Source: Lysobacteraceae bacterium (GTDB lineage Bacteria; Pseudomonadota; Gammaproteobacteria; Xanthomonadales; Rhodanobacteraceae). From it: DNA of 64,000 bases. Below, piece after piece: positions 1 through 10,279 of the stretch. The stretch covers positions 37,216-101,215 of the forward strand of contig JAGWPB010000001.1 in NCBI GenBank assembly GCA_028870665.1. The letters are read 5' to 3'. How positions within the stretch are numbered: position 1 is the first letter of the stretch; each line of letters begins with the position of its first letter. The notes below the pieces were generated by a model. The model ran no database searches. It was not told the DNA's origin and saw nothing but the letters and a program-made list of their open reading frames with translations. A program made the translations under genes and the position numbers.

Positions 1-79
1 CCGGAATGCCCGCGGCGTCCAGCGCATCCTTGACGAGCTGGGCATCGACCAGCGATTCGGCGTGATAGACGATGCGCAT
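1..79 (-). CDS. DUF2007-family protein, N-terminal fragment
   Basis: The gene reads leftward from an ATG at 79 and runs off the window edge, so only about 26 residues are visible. They begin MRIVYHAESLVDAQLVKDAL, which fits the start of small DUF2007 proteins (often annotated putative signal-transducing protein), where an initial beta strand leads into a helix with a conserved DA-LVK pattern. It is divergent from glnS. The family has no established biochemical function, and the short fragment limits certainty. Confidence 0.6.
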   Translation of the reverse strand, partial: MRIVYHAESLVDAQLVKDALDAAGIP

Positions 80-177
80 GCGGCGACGCTAACCCCCGGC
101 GGCGCCCGCGGCAAGCCCGTCCGCGCCGAGCATGGCAACCGCTACACTTCGCGGCTCGACCTCATGCAGAAGCCGCC

Positions 178-1911
<1,734 letters not shown>

Positions 1912-1912
1912 C

Positions 1913-2473
1913 ATGCTGTACGCCCAGGTTCACCTCACCCTGCCGCCCTGGGTTCACCAGCTGGATCTCGAGGGCCGACTCTACGCCGATGATGATGCGC
2001 GCATCGCGCTGGCGATCGAATTGGCGCGCCGGAATGTCGAGCATCGCACCGGAGGCCCCTTCGGTGCCGCGCTGTTCAACGGCGCCGGACGCCTGCTCGG
2101 TGTCGGCGTCAATCGCGTGATCGAGCACAATTGCTCGGTTGCGCACGCCGAGATGATGGCCTTCATGTGCGCGCAGGGACGACTGGCACGCCATCGGCTC
2201 AACGAGGACGGCGTGCGGGTCGTGCTGGCAACCAGCGCGCAACCCTGTTGCCAGTGCTACGGCGCCACGTTCTGGGCCGGCATCGACGAGCTGCTGATCG
2301 GAGCGCGCAGCGCGGACGTGATGCACCTGACCGCCTTCGACGAAGGCCCGCTGCCGGCGGACTGGATCGGTGAACTCGAACGCCGCCGCATCGCGGTCAA
2401 ACGCGACCTGCGCCGCGACGAGGCCTGCGCGGTGCTTGCCGCGTACGCTGCCGCGGCCGGAGTGACGTATTGA
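1913..2473 (+). CDS. Nucleoside deaminase (cytidine/deoxycytidylate deaminase fold)
   Basis: A 186-residue zinc-dependent deaminase of the CDA/guanine deaminase superfamily. The zinc and proton-shuttle motif HAEMMAF (HAE) lies near residues 81-87. The second metal motif is QPCCQC, equivalent to PCxxC, and G-PFGAAL precedes both as in guanine deaminase and TadA relatives. The substrate cannot be read from sequence; a free nucleobase or nucleoside is more likely than tRNA because the gene lacks TadA-specific features. The start follows glnS by one base, and its end overlaps the TTG start of rlmM by four bases, giving a three-gene operon-like run. Confidence 0.8.
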   Translation: MLYAQVHLTLPPWVHQLDLEGRLYADDDARIALAIELARRNVEHRTGGPFGAALFNGAGRLLGVGVNRVIEHNCSVAHAEMMAFMCAQGRLARHRLNEDGVRVVLATSAQPCCQCYGATFWAGIDELLIGARSADVMHLTAFDEGPLPADWIGELERRRIAVKRDLRRDEACAVLAAYAAAAGVTY

Positions 2474-3540
2474 ACGTGCCCGTCGTCTCGCCGATCTGCG
2501 GCCGCCTGGCGCTGTGCCGGCCGGGGTTCGAGCGCGAGTGCGTGCAAGAGCTGGAGCAGGCCGCGCGCGCGGCCGGGCTCTCCGGCTACGCCCGCGCCCG
2601 CGAAGCCGGCGGCTACGCCGAGTTCATCCTGCACGATGGCGCCGACGCCGGCGCCTTGACCATGGCGACGCAGTGGAATGCGCTGATCTTCGCGCGTCAG
2701 GCACTGGATCTGATCGCGCGTCTGGATGGCCTCGACCCGGTGGACCGGATCGGGCCGCTGCTGGTCGCGTTGAGCGGACGCGGCGAATGCTTCGGCGACA
2801 TTCGCATCGAACACACCGACAGCGATGCCGGGCGCGAGCTGTCCGGCCTTGCCCGCAGTCTGACGCCACCGCTGCGCACGGCGCTGCAACGGGCACACCT
2901 GCTCGATACGGCTGCGCCGCGGCATCTGCACGTTCTGCTGCTGGCCGGCGACAGCCTGATACTGGCTGCGGCCGCACCCGCCGCGTCCGCGCCCGATGCC
3001 GGCGGCATCCCGCGCCTGCGCTTCCCGGCCGGAGCGCCCAGCCGTTCGACGCTGAAACTCGAAGAAGCACTGCTGGTGCTTCTGAGCGATCGCGAACGCG
3101 AGCGCTGGCTGCGCGCCGGCATGACCGCGGTCGACCTCGGTGCCGCGCCGGGCGGCTGGACCTTCCAGCTGGTGCGCCGTTCGCTGCGGGTGATCGCGGT
3201 GGACAACGGGCCGATGGATCGCGCCCTGCTCGATTCGGGGCTGGTCGAACATCGTCGCGAGGACGGCTTCCGCTTCCGGCCGGCGAGGCCGGTCGACTGG
3301 CTGGTCTGCGACATGGTCGAGCAGCCGCGCCGGATCGCCGCGCTGATAGCGGCGTGGCTGGGTGAACGCTGCTGCAGGCATGCGCTGTTCAATCTCAAAC
3401 TGCCGATGAAAAAGCGGCTCGACGAGGTCCGCCTGTGTCTGGCGCTGATTCGCGACACGGTGCCGGGCATCGAGCTGCGCGCGCGCCAGCTTTATCACGA
3501 CCGCGAGGAAATCACGGTCCTCGCGGTGCCGTCCACCTGA
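2470..3540 (+). CDS. rlmM: 23S rRNA (cytidine-2'-O)-methyltransferase RlmM
   Basis: SAM-dependent Rossmann methyltransferase for C2498 of 23S rRNA, 356 residues as expected. The N-terminal THUMP-like part opens with LCRPGFERECVQEL, typical of RlmM. The SAM site is VDLGAAPGGWTFQL, followed by VCDMVEQP and NLKLPMKKR (catalytic K-D-K-type residues). There is no ATG near the N-terminus: translation must begin at TTG 2470, overlapping the previous stop as TTGA, or at GTG 2476. The next ATG, some 60 residues in, would delete the LCRPGFE block. The overlap suggests translational coupling to the deaminase gene. Confidence 0.93.
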   Translation: MNVPVVSPICGRLALCRPGFERECVQELEQAARAAGLSGYARAREAGGYAEFILHDGADAGALTMATQWNALIFARQALDLIARLDGLDPVDRIGPLLVALSGRGECFGDIRIEHTDSDAGRELSGLARSLTPPLRTALQRAHLLDTAAPRHLHVLLLAGDSLILAAAAPAASAPDAGGIPRLRFPAGAPSRSTLKLEEALLVLLSDRERERWLRAGMTAVDLGAAPGGWTFQLVRRSLRVIAVDNGPMDRALLDSGLVEHRREDGFRFRPARPVDWLVCDMVEQPRRIAALIAAWLGERCCRHALFNLKLPMKKRLDEVRLCLALIRDTVPGIELRARQLYHDREEITVLAVPST

Positions 3541-3609
3541 CCTTCGACGCATTGGGCGCTCCGCGCCGTGCGGCTATGCTTGTCCGGATACCTCTCTCCA
3601 CCCCCATCG

Positions 3610-4296
3610 ATGCAACGCCTGCGCGCCCTGCTCCCGCTGCTGCTGCTGCTCGCTACCGGCATCGTGCTGGTGAGCTCGGGTACCTTGCGGCATTTCGACC
3701 CGCAGCATCTCGCTGCCGAGCACGCGCACCTGCGCCGTCTGGTCTTGGCGATGCCGTGGCTGGCTCGGCTGAGTTATCTCGGCATCATGGTGCTGGCCGT
3801 TGCCAGCGGCGTACCCGGCCTGCTCTTCGTGACCATCGCCGGCGGGCTGATCTTCGGACTGGTCGAGGGCACGCTGCTGTCAACGCTGGGCCTGGCGCTG
3901 GGCTCGCTGCTGCTGTTCCTCGCCGCACGCTACGCGCTGGGCAGCAATGGCAGACCCGCGCCGACGCTGGCGGAACGCATCCGCGCCGGCTTTCTGCATC
4001 ATCCGGCAAGCTACACGCTGTTCCTGCGCCTGGTGCCGATCTTCCCGTTCGGCGGGGTGACCCTGGCGCTGGCCTGGCTGCGCTGCCCGCTGTGGCTGTT
4101 CATGGCCGCGACCGCTGCCGGCGGCATGGTGATGGAAGCCTTCGAGAGCGCGATCGGTGCCGGACTCAGCGAAGCGCTGGCACGCGGCGAGCCGATCGGC
4201 ATGCGTCTGGTCCTCGAACCGCACGTGCTGCTGCCGCTCGCTGCGCTCAGCCTGCTGGCGCTGCTGCCGGTACTGCTGGGGCGACGGCGCCGCTGA
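3610..4296 (+). CDS. TVP38/TMEM64 (DedA-like, VTT domain) membrane protein
   Basis: Inner-membrane protein of about 228 residues with several hydrophobic segments: a first helix at residues 5-22, then a core resembling the VTT (SNARE-associated) domain with G-GLIFG and a membrane-re-entrant RLVPIFPFGG-type segment. Proteins of this family are linked to lipid scrambling or membrane homeostasis; this one's role is unknown. An upstream in-frame codon at 3568 exists, but the ATG at 3610 places the signal-anchor at the N-terminus and is preferred. It follows rlmM by 69 bases. Between here and purK (4297-4492) I see no gene or clear signal. Confidence 0.8.
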   Translation: MQRLRALLPLLLLLATGIVLVSSGTLRHFDPQHLAAEHAHLRRLVLAMPWLARLSYLGIMVLAVASGVPGLLFVTIAGGLIFGLVEGTLLSTLGLALGSLLLFLAARYALGSNGRPAPTLAERIRAGFLHHPASYTLFLRLVPIFPFGGVTLALAWLRCPLWLFMAATAAGGMVMEAFESAIGAGLSEALARGEPIGMRLVLEPHVLLPLAALSLLALLPVLLGRRRR

Positions 4297-4492
4297 ACCG
4301 GCGCCACGGCGAAGTCATGGCCGCGGCGCGCGGCGGCAAGGCGATGCGTGCATGTTGCGGCGCCATCGCCGGAGCGCTGCCTTGACCCTGCGTATCCGCC
4401 GCGCCGCTGCGAATCACCGTGGGCGAGCCGCAATCGGGCGTCGTCCGGCCGCAAGCCGGATCGTCACCGGCGCGAAGCCGGATGCGCGCACC

Positions 4493-5653
4493 TCAGCGCA
4501 AGGTGCCGAGCGTCCGCAGCGCGCCGGTCACCTGCGTTTCGCGGCCCAGGGCCGCGGCGATGCCGTGCACGCGCGCTTGCAGGGTGGCGGCATCCGCGGC
4601 GCACACGGTCGCATGCCCGACCTTGCGGTGCGGACGCGCCGACTTCCCGTAGTCGTGCCAGTGCGCATCCGCCGCTGCCAGTACAGGCGTCACCGCGGGC
4701 AGCTCGCCGATCCAGTTGAACATCAGGCTGCACCCGCGCGCATCGGTATCGCCGAGCGGCAGTCCCAGCACGGCGCGCACGTGGTTCTCGAACTGGCTGG
4801 TGACCGCGCCCTCGATGGTCCAGTGTCCCGAGTTGTGCACGCGTGGCGCCATCTCGTTGCCGAGCAGGCGCCCCTGGTCGACGAACAGTTCCAGCGCGAA
4901 CACGCCGACATAATCCAGCCTTTCGGCCAGCGCGCGCGCATGGTCGGCAGCCTGGGACTGCAGCGCCTCGACCTGCGGCGCCGGCGCCAGACTGGCCGCG
5001 AGAATGCCGTCATCGTGCCAGTTCTGGGTCAGCGGCCAGGTGACGAAGCGGCCATCGCGGCCGCGCGCTGCAAGCACCGACAGCTCACGCTCGAACGCCA
5101 CGAAGGCTTCGAGAACCAGGCCGTGGGCGCCAGCCTGGGGGCCCAGCGCGGCCCAGGCCGCGTCGGCATCGGCCAGCGCACGGATGCGGAACTGGCCCTT
5201 GCCATCGTAGCCGAGCCGGCGCGTCTTCAGGATCGCCGGGGCGCCCACCGCCCTCAACGCCTGCGCAAGATCCTCGCGGCTGGCGACCGCCGCGAATGCC
5301 GGCGTGGCCAGGCCAATGGCATGAAACAGGGTCTTTTCCTCGATCCGGTCCTGGGCCACGGCCAGCGCGCGCGGGTTGGGAAATACCGGTGCGCGTGCGG
5401 CGAGCCACTGCGCGGTCGCGGCCGGCACATTCTCGAAATCGAAGGTGATGACATCGACGCGTTCGGCAAAACGCGCCAGAGCCTCGTAATCGCGCCAGTC
5501 CGCGACCAGCAGTGGCGCCACCTGGGCCGCGCAGGCATCGGCCGCGCTGTCGACCACCAGGGTACGTACACCCAGCGGCGCGGCTGCCAGCGCCAGCATG
5601 CGCGCCAGCTGACCACCACCGAGAACCCCCAGGGTCGGCTGGCGGCGGCTCAT
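4493..5653 (-). CDS. purK: 5-(carboxyamino)imidazole ribonucleotide synthase PurK
   Basis: ATP-grasp enzyme of purine synthesis that converts AIR, ATP and bicarbonate to N5-CAIR. The 386-residue product opens with [17 protein letters not shown], the PurK signature. The ATP-grasp core includes [13 protein letters not shown] and [13 protein letters not shown], and the metal/product region is [14 protein letters not shown]. The ATG at 5653 overlaps the purE stop as ATGA, and the longer upstream frame is just the tail of purE in another frame. Encoded directly after purE, it supplies the substrate for PurE. Confidence 0.97.
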   Translation of the reverse strand: MSRRQPTLGVLGGGQLARMLALAAAPLGVRTLVVDSAADACAAQVAPLLVADWRDYEALARFAERVDVITFDFENVPAATAQWLAARAPVFPNPRALAVAQDRIEEKTLFHAIGLATPAFAAVASREDLAQALRAVGAPAILKTRRLGYDGKGQFRIRALADADAAWAALGPQAGAHGLVLEAFVAFERELSVLAARGRDGRFVTWPLTQNWHDDGILAASLAPAPQVEALQSQAADHARALAERLDYVGVFALELFVDQGRLLGNEMAPRVHNSGHWTIEGAVTSQFENHVRAVLGLPLGDTDARGCSLMFNWIGELPAVTPVLAAADAHWHDYGKSARPHRKVGHATVCAADAATLQARVHGIAAALGRETQVTGALRTLGTLR

Positions 5654-6156
5654 GCCAGGCGTGGATCCGGGCTGGCCAGCACCTCGGCGGTCTGCGCGGC
5701 ACGCCACTGTTCCAGACGCTCCGCCAACGCGACGTCGGTCAGTGCCAGCATCGAGGCCGCCAGCAGCGCGGCATTGATCGCGCCCGCGCGTCCGATCGCC
5801 AGCGTGCCCACCGGCACCCCCGCCGGCATCTGCACCATCGACAGCAGCGAGTCCATGCCATTGAGCGACAGCGAGGGCACCGGCACGCCGAGTACCGGCA
5901 AACGGGTCTTGGCCGCCAGCATGCCCGGCAAGTGTGCCGCGCCGCCGGCGCCGGCAATCAGCACGGCCAGTCCGCGGTCAACGGCTCGACCGGCATAATC
6001 GAACAGCAGATCGGGGGTGCGGTGCGCCGAGACCACCCGCACCTCATGGGCGATCTCCAGGCGCGCCAGCGCCTGTACCGTGTGCTGCATGGTTTCCCAG
6101 TCGGAACGCGACCCCATCACCACGCCCACGCGCGGCGCCTGCTCGCTCGATGCCAT
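5650..6156 (-). CDS. purE: N5-CAIR mutase PurE
   Basis: Class I PurE converts N5-CAIR to CAIR in purine synthesis. The 168-residue product has the substrate-binding [13 protein letters not shown] motif, the VVSAHRTPD motif with its conserved His, and the [12 protein letters not shown] loop typical of the mutase. ATG 6156 is used because the GSRSDW block then starts about ten residues in, as in homologues. First gene of a purEK operon, divergent from the Trm112-like gene across 59 bases; a TACAAT box lies 25 bases upstream. Confidence 0.97.
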   Translation of the reverse strand: MASSEQAPRVGVVMGSRSDWETMQHTVQALARLEIAHEVRVVSAHRTPDLLFDYAGRAVDRGLAVLIAGAGGAAHLPGMLAAKTRLPVLGVPVPSLSLNGMDSLLSMVQMPAGVPVGTLAIGRAGAINAALLAASMLALTDVALAERLEQWRAAQTAEVLASPDPRLA

Positions 6157-6180
6157 GGCCGATCCTGTCCGAAAAACGCT

Positions 6181-6186
6181 ATTGTA
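6181..6186 (-). promoter_or_regulatory. Candidate -10 box for purEK
   Basis: On the minus strand this reads TACAAT, five of six matches to the sigma-70 -10 consensus, and lies 25 bases before the purE start in the short divergent gap. No good -35 hexamer is visible at the usual spacing, so this is a composition-aware guess. No purine-repressor-type palindrome was seen. Confidence 0.35.
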
Positions 6187-6215
6187 CGGCTCCCGCTCCA
6201 CACGATGCGCCGCCC

Positions 6216-6482
6216 ATGGACAAACGCATGCTCGACCTGCTCGTGTGCCCGGTGAGCAAGGCGCCGCTGCGCCCGCTCGGCGTGGGCGAGCTGGCCATTC
6301 TCAACCGCGCGATCAGCGCCGGCCAGGTGACCACGGTATCCGGCGCCGCAGTGGCCACGCCGCTCGCGGCTGGTCTGATCACCCGCGACGGCCACGTCAT
6401 TTATCCGGTGGTTGACGAGATCCCGGTGATGCTCCGCGAAGCCAGCATCGGAACCATCCAGCTCGAAGGTTTTCCGCGCTGA
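6216..6482 (+). CDS. Trm112-like (UPF0434) small protein
   Basis: An 88-residue protein matching bacterial Trm112-like proteins, short zinc-ribbon relatives of the eukaryotic methyltransferase activator Trm112. It begins [20 protein letters not shown] and carries the conserved C-terminal [20 protein letters not shown] block. The family's first CPxC pair is reduced to CPVS, so a complete zinc ribbon is unlikely; this loss is common in xanthomonad members as I recall them. The ATG at 6216 is the only sensible start. Divergent from purE; function in bacteria is not firmly known. Confidence 0.85.
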   Translation: MDKRMLDLLVCPVSKAPLRPLGVGELAILNRAISAGQVTTVSGAAVATPLAAGLITRDGHVIYPVVDEIPVMLREASIGTIQLEGFPR

Positions 6483-6493
6483 ACCGCTTCGAG

Positions 6494-6509
6494 CGTGACT
6501 GCGGTCACA
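6494..6509. promoter_or_regulatory. Candidate CRP/Clp-type operator
   Basis: The sequence CGTGA-CTGCGG-TCACA matches the CRP consensus TGTGA-N6-TCACA at nine of ten informative positions. It sits 55 bases before the DUF1631 gene and just after the Trm112-like stop. Xanthomonads carry Clp, a CRP homologue that responds to cyclic di-GMP and uses a very similar site, so this gene could belong to the Clp regulon. A candidate -10 (GACAAT near 6528) lies downstream. Prediction from sequence only. Confidence 0.45.
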
Positions 6510-6564
6510 CTTCCGAGGGCACAATGAAAGACAATGTAACCCCGCGGTCTGGCCAGGCGCCGCC

Positions 6565-8847
6565 ATGAATCAGCCCCCCGAAGCCGCACCCGGCAAAATC
6601 GTTCCGCTGGGTCCGCGCGGCGATGCGCGCGGCGAACGCGTCGGTGACTTGCTTGTTGCCGCGCGCGGCATCGCCCAGCGGCATCTGCAGGCATTGACCA
6701 GCACGCTGTTCGACAACGTCGATGACGCCCTGTTCGATCTCGCCGAAAAGGCCGAAAGCAACGCCGCGCAAACCCAGTTCTTCGACGGCATGCGCGAGGC
6801 ACGCAAGAAGCGCACGCTGACCGAGCGCCTGTTTCTCGAAGAGGTCGCACGCAGCATCACCGAGCTTGCCGCGGGCAAGCTGCGCTCGCGCGGCAGCGCC
6901 GAGCAGACCCGCGGCGGCGGCGAGCTCAGCCTGGTCGAGGACAGTGAGCTCGAAGAATCGCTTGCCGTCGGAAGCATGGGCAGCAAGGCGGAAATGCGCC
7001 TGTCGCGCGTGCTTTTCGCGCTGCATCAGCGGCTGGCGGTGATCTGCGGGGGGGTCAAGCTTGACGACACCAGCAACCCGCTGGCACCGGCGGCGATCGC
7101 GCAGGCGTTTCGCATGGCACAGCGCGAGCTGGCTGTCGAGACGCGCGTACGCCTGATCATCTACAAGCTGTTTGACCGCTACGTCATGAGCGGACTCGAT
7201 CCGCTCTACGACGAGCTCAACATCACTCTGGCGCGTGCCGGCGTGTTGCCACAGTTGCGCTATACCAGCGGATCGCGTGCGCGTGGCGGTGGCGGTGGCG
7301 GTGGCGGTGGCGGCTCGCAAGCGCCGGACGCCGACCCCGGGGACACCATGCTGCAGGCCGAACTGGTGCAGACCTTGGGCAACCTGCTCGCGGCACGTCG
7401 TGGTCACGCGGGCAGCGGCATGCCGCATGGCGGCACGACTGGCAATCACGCCCCGCTGCCCGGACCGGCCGAACTGCTGGGCGCGTTGAGCCTGCTGCAG
7501 GGCGAAATCTCCAAGGCCCACAACTACGCCGATGCCGACGAAGCCAACCTGCTGAGCGAGGTCCAGCAGATCAAGGACCAGTTGCTGGCCCAGGTGGCGC
7601 AGCTCAGCGGCCAGGCCAAGGGCCGCGTTTCAGGCGCCGACGAGGACACCATCGATCTGGTCGGCATGCTGTTCGAGTTCATCCTCAAGGATCGCAACCT
7701 GCCCGCCGAAATGCAGGTACTGCTGGCGCGCCTGCAGATCCCCTATCTCAAGGTGGCGATTCTTGATCGCCGCCTGTTCGCCCAGCGCAATCACCCGGCA
7801 CGACGCCTGCTCGATGCGCTCGCCGATGCGGCCAAGGGCTGGTCGCAGGAGTCCGACCGCGACCAGCAACTGCTGGGTTGCGTGCGCGGCATCGTCGAGC
7901 GCCTGCTGCAGGAATTCGACGACGACCTCGGCATCTTCCAGCGCCTGCACGACGACCTGGCCGCGTTTCTCGACAGCCACCGCAAGCGCGCCGACATCGC
8001 CGAACAGCGCGCCGCCGAAGCCGCGCGCGGACGCGAGAAGTTGCAGGATGCGCGCCGGCGGGCGGCACGCGAGATCCTCGCCCGCATCGAGGGCCGTGCG
8101 CTGCCGCCGCTGGTACAGAACGTTCTCGTGAGGCCATGGGCCAACTACATGGTCCTGACCCTGCTGCGGCATGGCGAGGACTCGCCGGAGTTTCGTGCCA
8201 CGCTGCGCTTCGTCGATGATTTTGTCTGGAGCGCCGAGCCGCGCCGCGACCCGACCGAACGCGAGCGTCTGCGCAATCTGCTGCCGGGCGTGGAGAAAGC
8301 GCTGCGGCAAGGCCTGGCGACGGTCGCCTTCCAGGAAGCCGATGTCGCGCGGCTGATGGGCGAGCTGAACCTGCTCTACCGCCAGCAGCTGGGCGAGGCC
8401 GCAGCGCTGATCCCCGACGGCATTGCCGCGATGAGCGAGCCGAGCTCGCCCCCGGTCCGGCCGCTGTCGATGCCCGAGTCGATCGAGGCCATCGCGGTCC
8501 CCGAGGTTGCGGCGCCCGCAGAGGATGTGGGCGACGATACCTCGCCGGAAGCCGTGCTGGTGCGCGAACTCAAGCCGGGCTGCTGGATCGAATTCATCGA
8601 TGCCCAGGGTGCGCGTGAACGCGCCAAGCTGTCGTGGATCAGCCCGATCAGTGGCCGCTACCTGTTTGTCAACCGGCGCGGCCTGAAGGTGGCCGACAAG
8701 ACGGTCGCCCAGCTGAGCGCCGAATTGCGAGCCGGGACAGCCCAGATCCTCGAGGAAGTACCCTTGTTCGACCGCGCGCTGGATGCGATCGTCGAGCGCC
8801 TGCGCCAGGGGCATGTCCAGGCCGAGAGCATCGTCAAGGCGCCATGA
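6565..8847 (+). CDS. DUF1631-family protein of unknown function
   Basis: A 760-residue, probably cytoplasmic protein that matches the DUF1631 family, sometimes mislabelled thymidine phosphorylase. Visible parts are an N-terminal helical region, a ten-glycine run from about residue 240 encoded by a GTGGCG tandem repeat, a long helical middle, and a C-terminal small beta domain around LKPGCWIEFIDAQGARERAKLSWISP. That last domain looks PilZ-like by pattern, though the canonical RxxxR and D/NxSxxG motifs are not clear. It overlaps nadC by ATGA. A CRP-like palindrome lies upstream. No function can be assigned. Confidence 0.8.
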   Translation: MNQPPEAAPGKIVPLGPRGDARGERVGDLLVAARGIAQRHLQALTSTLFDNVDDALFDLAEKAESNAAQTQFFDGMREARKKRTLTERLFLEEVARSITELAAGKLRSRGSAEQTRGGGELSLVEDSELEESLAVGSMGSKAEMRLSRVLFALHQRLAVICGGVKLDDTSNPLAPAAIAQAFRMAQRELAVETRVRLIIYKLFDRYVMSGLDPLYDELNITLARAGVLPQLRYTSGSRARGGGGGGGGGGSQAPDADPGDTMLQAELVQTLGNLLAARRGHAGSGMPHGGTTGNHAPLPGPAELLGALSLLQGEISKAHNYADADEANLLSEVQQIKDQLLAQVAQLSGQAKGRVSGADEDTIDLVGMLFEFILKDRNLPAEMQVLLARLQIPYLKVAILDRRLFAQRNHPARRLLDALADAAKGWSQESDRDQQLLGCVRGIVERLLQEFDDDLGIFQRLHDDLAAFLDSHRKRADIAEQRAAEAARGREKLQDARRRAAREILARIEGRALPPLVQNVLVRPWANYMVLTLLRHGEDSPEFRATLRFVDDFVWSAEPRRDPTERERLRNLLPGVEKALRQGLATVAFQEADVARLMGELNLLYRQQLGEAAALIPDGIAAMSEPSSPPVRPLSMPESIEAIAVPEVAAPAEDVGDDTSPEAVLVRELKPGCWIEFIDAQGARERAKLSWISPISGRYLFVNRRGLKVADKTVAQLSAELRAGTAQILEEVPLFDRALDAIVERLRQGHVQAESIVKAP
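7283..7312 (+). repeat. In-frame GTGGCG hexanucleotide tandem repeat (5 copies)
   Basis: Five perfect copies of GTGGCG followed by a partial GC lie inside the DUF1631 gene and encode part of a run of ten glycines. Because the unit is six bases, gain or loss of copies keeps the reading frame and only changes linker length. Confidence 0.9.
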
Positions 8848-9701
8848 GCGCATCGCGGATCGCTCCACCCGATCCGGCATCGGTCGCCGATGACGTCAGC
8901 CGCGCCCTCGCCGAGGATATCGGTGATGATGACGCCACTTCCGCCCTGTTGCCTGCCGGCGTGCGGAGCACGATGCAGCTCAGCGTCCGCGAGGCGGCGG
9001 TGCTGGCGGGTCGTGACTGGTTCGCCGGCTGCTTTCGCGCGCTCGATCCGGCGGTCTCGCTGCAGTGGAGCGCAGCCGACGGCGAGCGCGTCACGGCCGG
9101 CAGCATGCTGTGTCGCGTCACTGGCGACGTGCGCGCCCTGCTCGGTGCCGAGCGCAGCGCGCTGAACTTCCTGCAGACGCTGTCCGCCACCGCGACCCGC
9201 ACAGCGCGCTACGTCGAGGCGGTCGCCGGCACGCGTGCGGTGATCCTCGACACCCGCAAGACCCTGCCGGGACTGCGTCAGGCGCAAAAATACGCGGTGC
9301 GCTGCGGCGGTGCCTGCAACCACCGCATGGGCCTGTTCGATGCGGTGCTGATCAAGGAAAACCATATTGTCGCAGCGGGCGGCATTGCCGCCGCGATCAC
9401 CGCCGCGCGACGGCTGCGGCCCGGACTGCCGGTGGAGGTGGAGGTCGAGTCGGACGCCGAACTGGAGCAGGCACTGGCGGCCGCGCCCGACCGCATCATG
9501 CTCGATGACTTCGATCTCGACGGCATCGCCGCGGCGGTGCGGCGCGTCGCCGGGCGCGTGCCTCTGGAGGCATCCGGAGGCGTGGATTTGGCCCGTGTGC
9601 GCGGCATCGCCGAGACCGGTGTTGATTTCATCTCGATCGGCGCGCTGACCAAGCACGTGCGCGCCATCGACCTGTCGCTGCGACTGCTGCCACCGGATTG
9701 A
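8844..9701 (+). CDS. nadC: Nicotinate-nucleotide pyrophosphorylase (carboxylating)
   Basis: Quinolinate phosphoribosyltransferase, which makes nicotinate mononucleotide from quinolinate and PRPP in NAD synthesis. The 285-residue protein has the usual signatures: ALAEDIGDDDATS near the N-terminus, the NFLQTLSATAT segment, DTRKTLPGLRQAQKYAVRCGG (Arg/Lys/His contacts for quinolinate), IKENHI, VEVEVES, and a C-terminal EASGGVD...ISIGALTKH. The ATG at 8844 overlaps the preceding stop as ATGA, implying coupled translation with the DUF1631 gene. It converges with sspB across 88 bases without an evident terminator. Confidence 0.97.
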   Translation: MSASRIAPPDPASVADDVSRALAEDIGDDDATSALLPAGVRSTMQLSVREAAVLAGRDWFAGCFRALDPAVSLQWSAADGERVTAGSMLCRVTGDVRALLGAERSALNFLQTLSATATRTARYVEAVAGTRAVILDTRKTLPGLRQAQKYAVRCGGACNHRMGLFDAVLIKENHIVAAGGIAAAITAARRLRPGLPVEVEVESDAELEQALAAAPDRIMLDDFDLDGIAAAVRRVAGRVPLEASGGVDLARVRGIAETGVDFISIGALTKHVRAIDLSLRLLPPD

Positions 9702-9789
9702 GGTGTCGCGCGATCGGCGTGCCGCGGCACTCCGGAATTTCCCTGCGCGGCGATCGCGGCCGCGGTCTCGCCACAACGGGTCCGCGTCG

Positions 9790-10266
9790 CTATTTGACCA
9801 CGCGCAGACGCGGCGGCCCTTTCGGCCGCGGCGGCTCACCGTCCTCGCTGACACCGGTCTCCTCGCCACGCAGTGGCGCATCGGCGATCGCGGGTACGGC
9901 GCCTGCATTGGCCGCGCCGGCCGTGCTGTCTGACTCCGCCGACTGGCCGGACTCGGGCAGCTCGGGCTCGAACATCATGCCCTGGCCATTTTCCTGTGCG
10001 TACACGGCGCGCACGGCCTGGATCGGGACGACCACGTTGTGGCTGACCCCGCTGAAGCGAGCCATGAAGCGTACGGCGTCGTTGCCGAGCTCGAGCTGGG
10101 CGACTGCCCGCGTGGCGATATTGAGCACCACGCGACCCTCGCGCACGGTATGCGGCGGCACGCGCACGCCCGCAACCGTGGCGTCCACCAGCAGGTAGGG
10201 CGTCAGACCGTTGTCGCTGATCCAGTCCGCCACCGCGCGCAGCAGATAGGGACGGTTGGAGCTCAT
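9790..10266 (-). CDS. sspB: ClpXP adaptor SspB
   Basis: SspB tethers ssrA-tagged peptides to the ClpXP protease. The 158-residue protein has the folded N-terminal domain (RPYLLRAVADWISDNGLTPYLLVDA, then ARFSGVSHNVVVPIQAVRAVYAQENGQGM) and a long Pro/Gly/acid-rich linker. It ends in PPRLRVVK, the short ClpX-binding tail typical of SspB. It lies 13 bases downstream of sspA in the classic sspAB pair. Confidence 0.95.
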   Translation of the reverse strand: MSSNRPYLLRAVADWISDNGLTPYLLVDATVAGVRVPPHTVREGRVVLNIATRAVAQLELGNDAVRFMARFSGVSHNVVVPIQAVRAVYAQENGQGMMFEPELPESGQSAESDSTAGAANAGAVPAIADAPLRGEETGVSEDGEPPRPKGPPRLRVVK

Positions 10267-10279
10267 CGCCGGCGGCGGC

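Noticed and set aside
4297-4492. Possible small gene between the TVP38-like gene and purK
   Set aside because: Short frames lack a Shine-Dalgarno and recognisable sequence; they are read-through of GC-rich DNA and a GCAAGCCGG-type short repeat.
7283-7312. CRISPR-like array suggested by regular repeats
   Set aside because: A hexamer microsatellite without spacers inside a coding sequence; no cas genes in the window.
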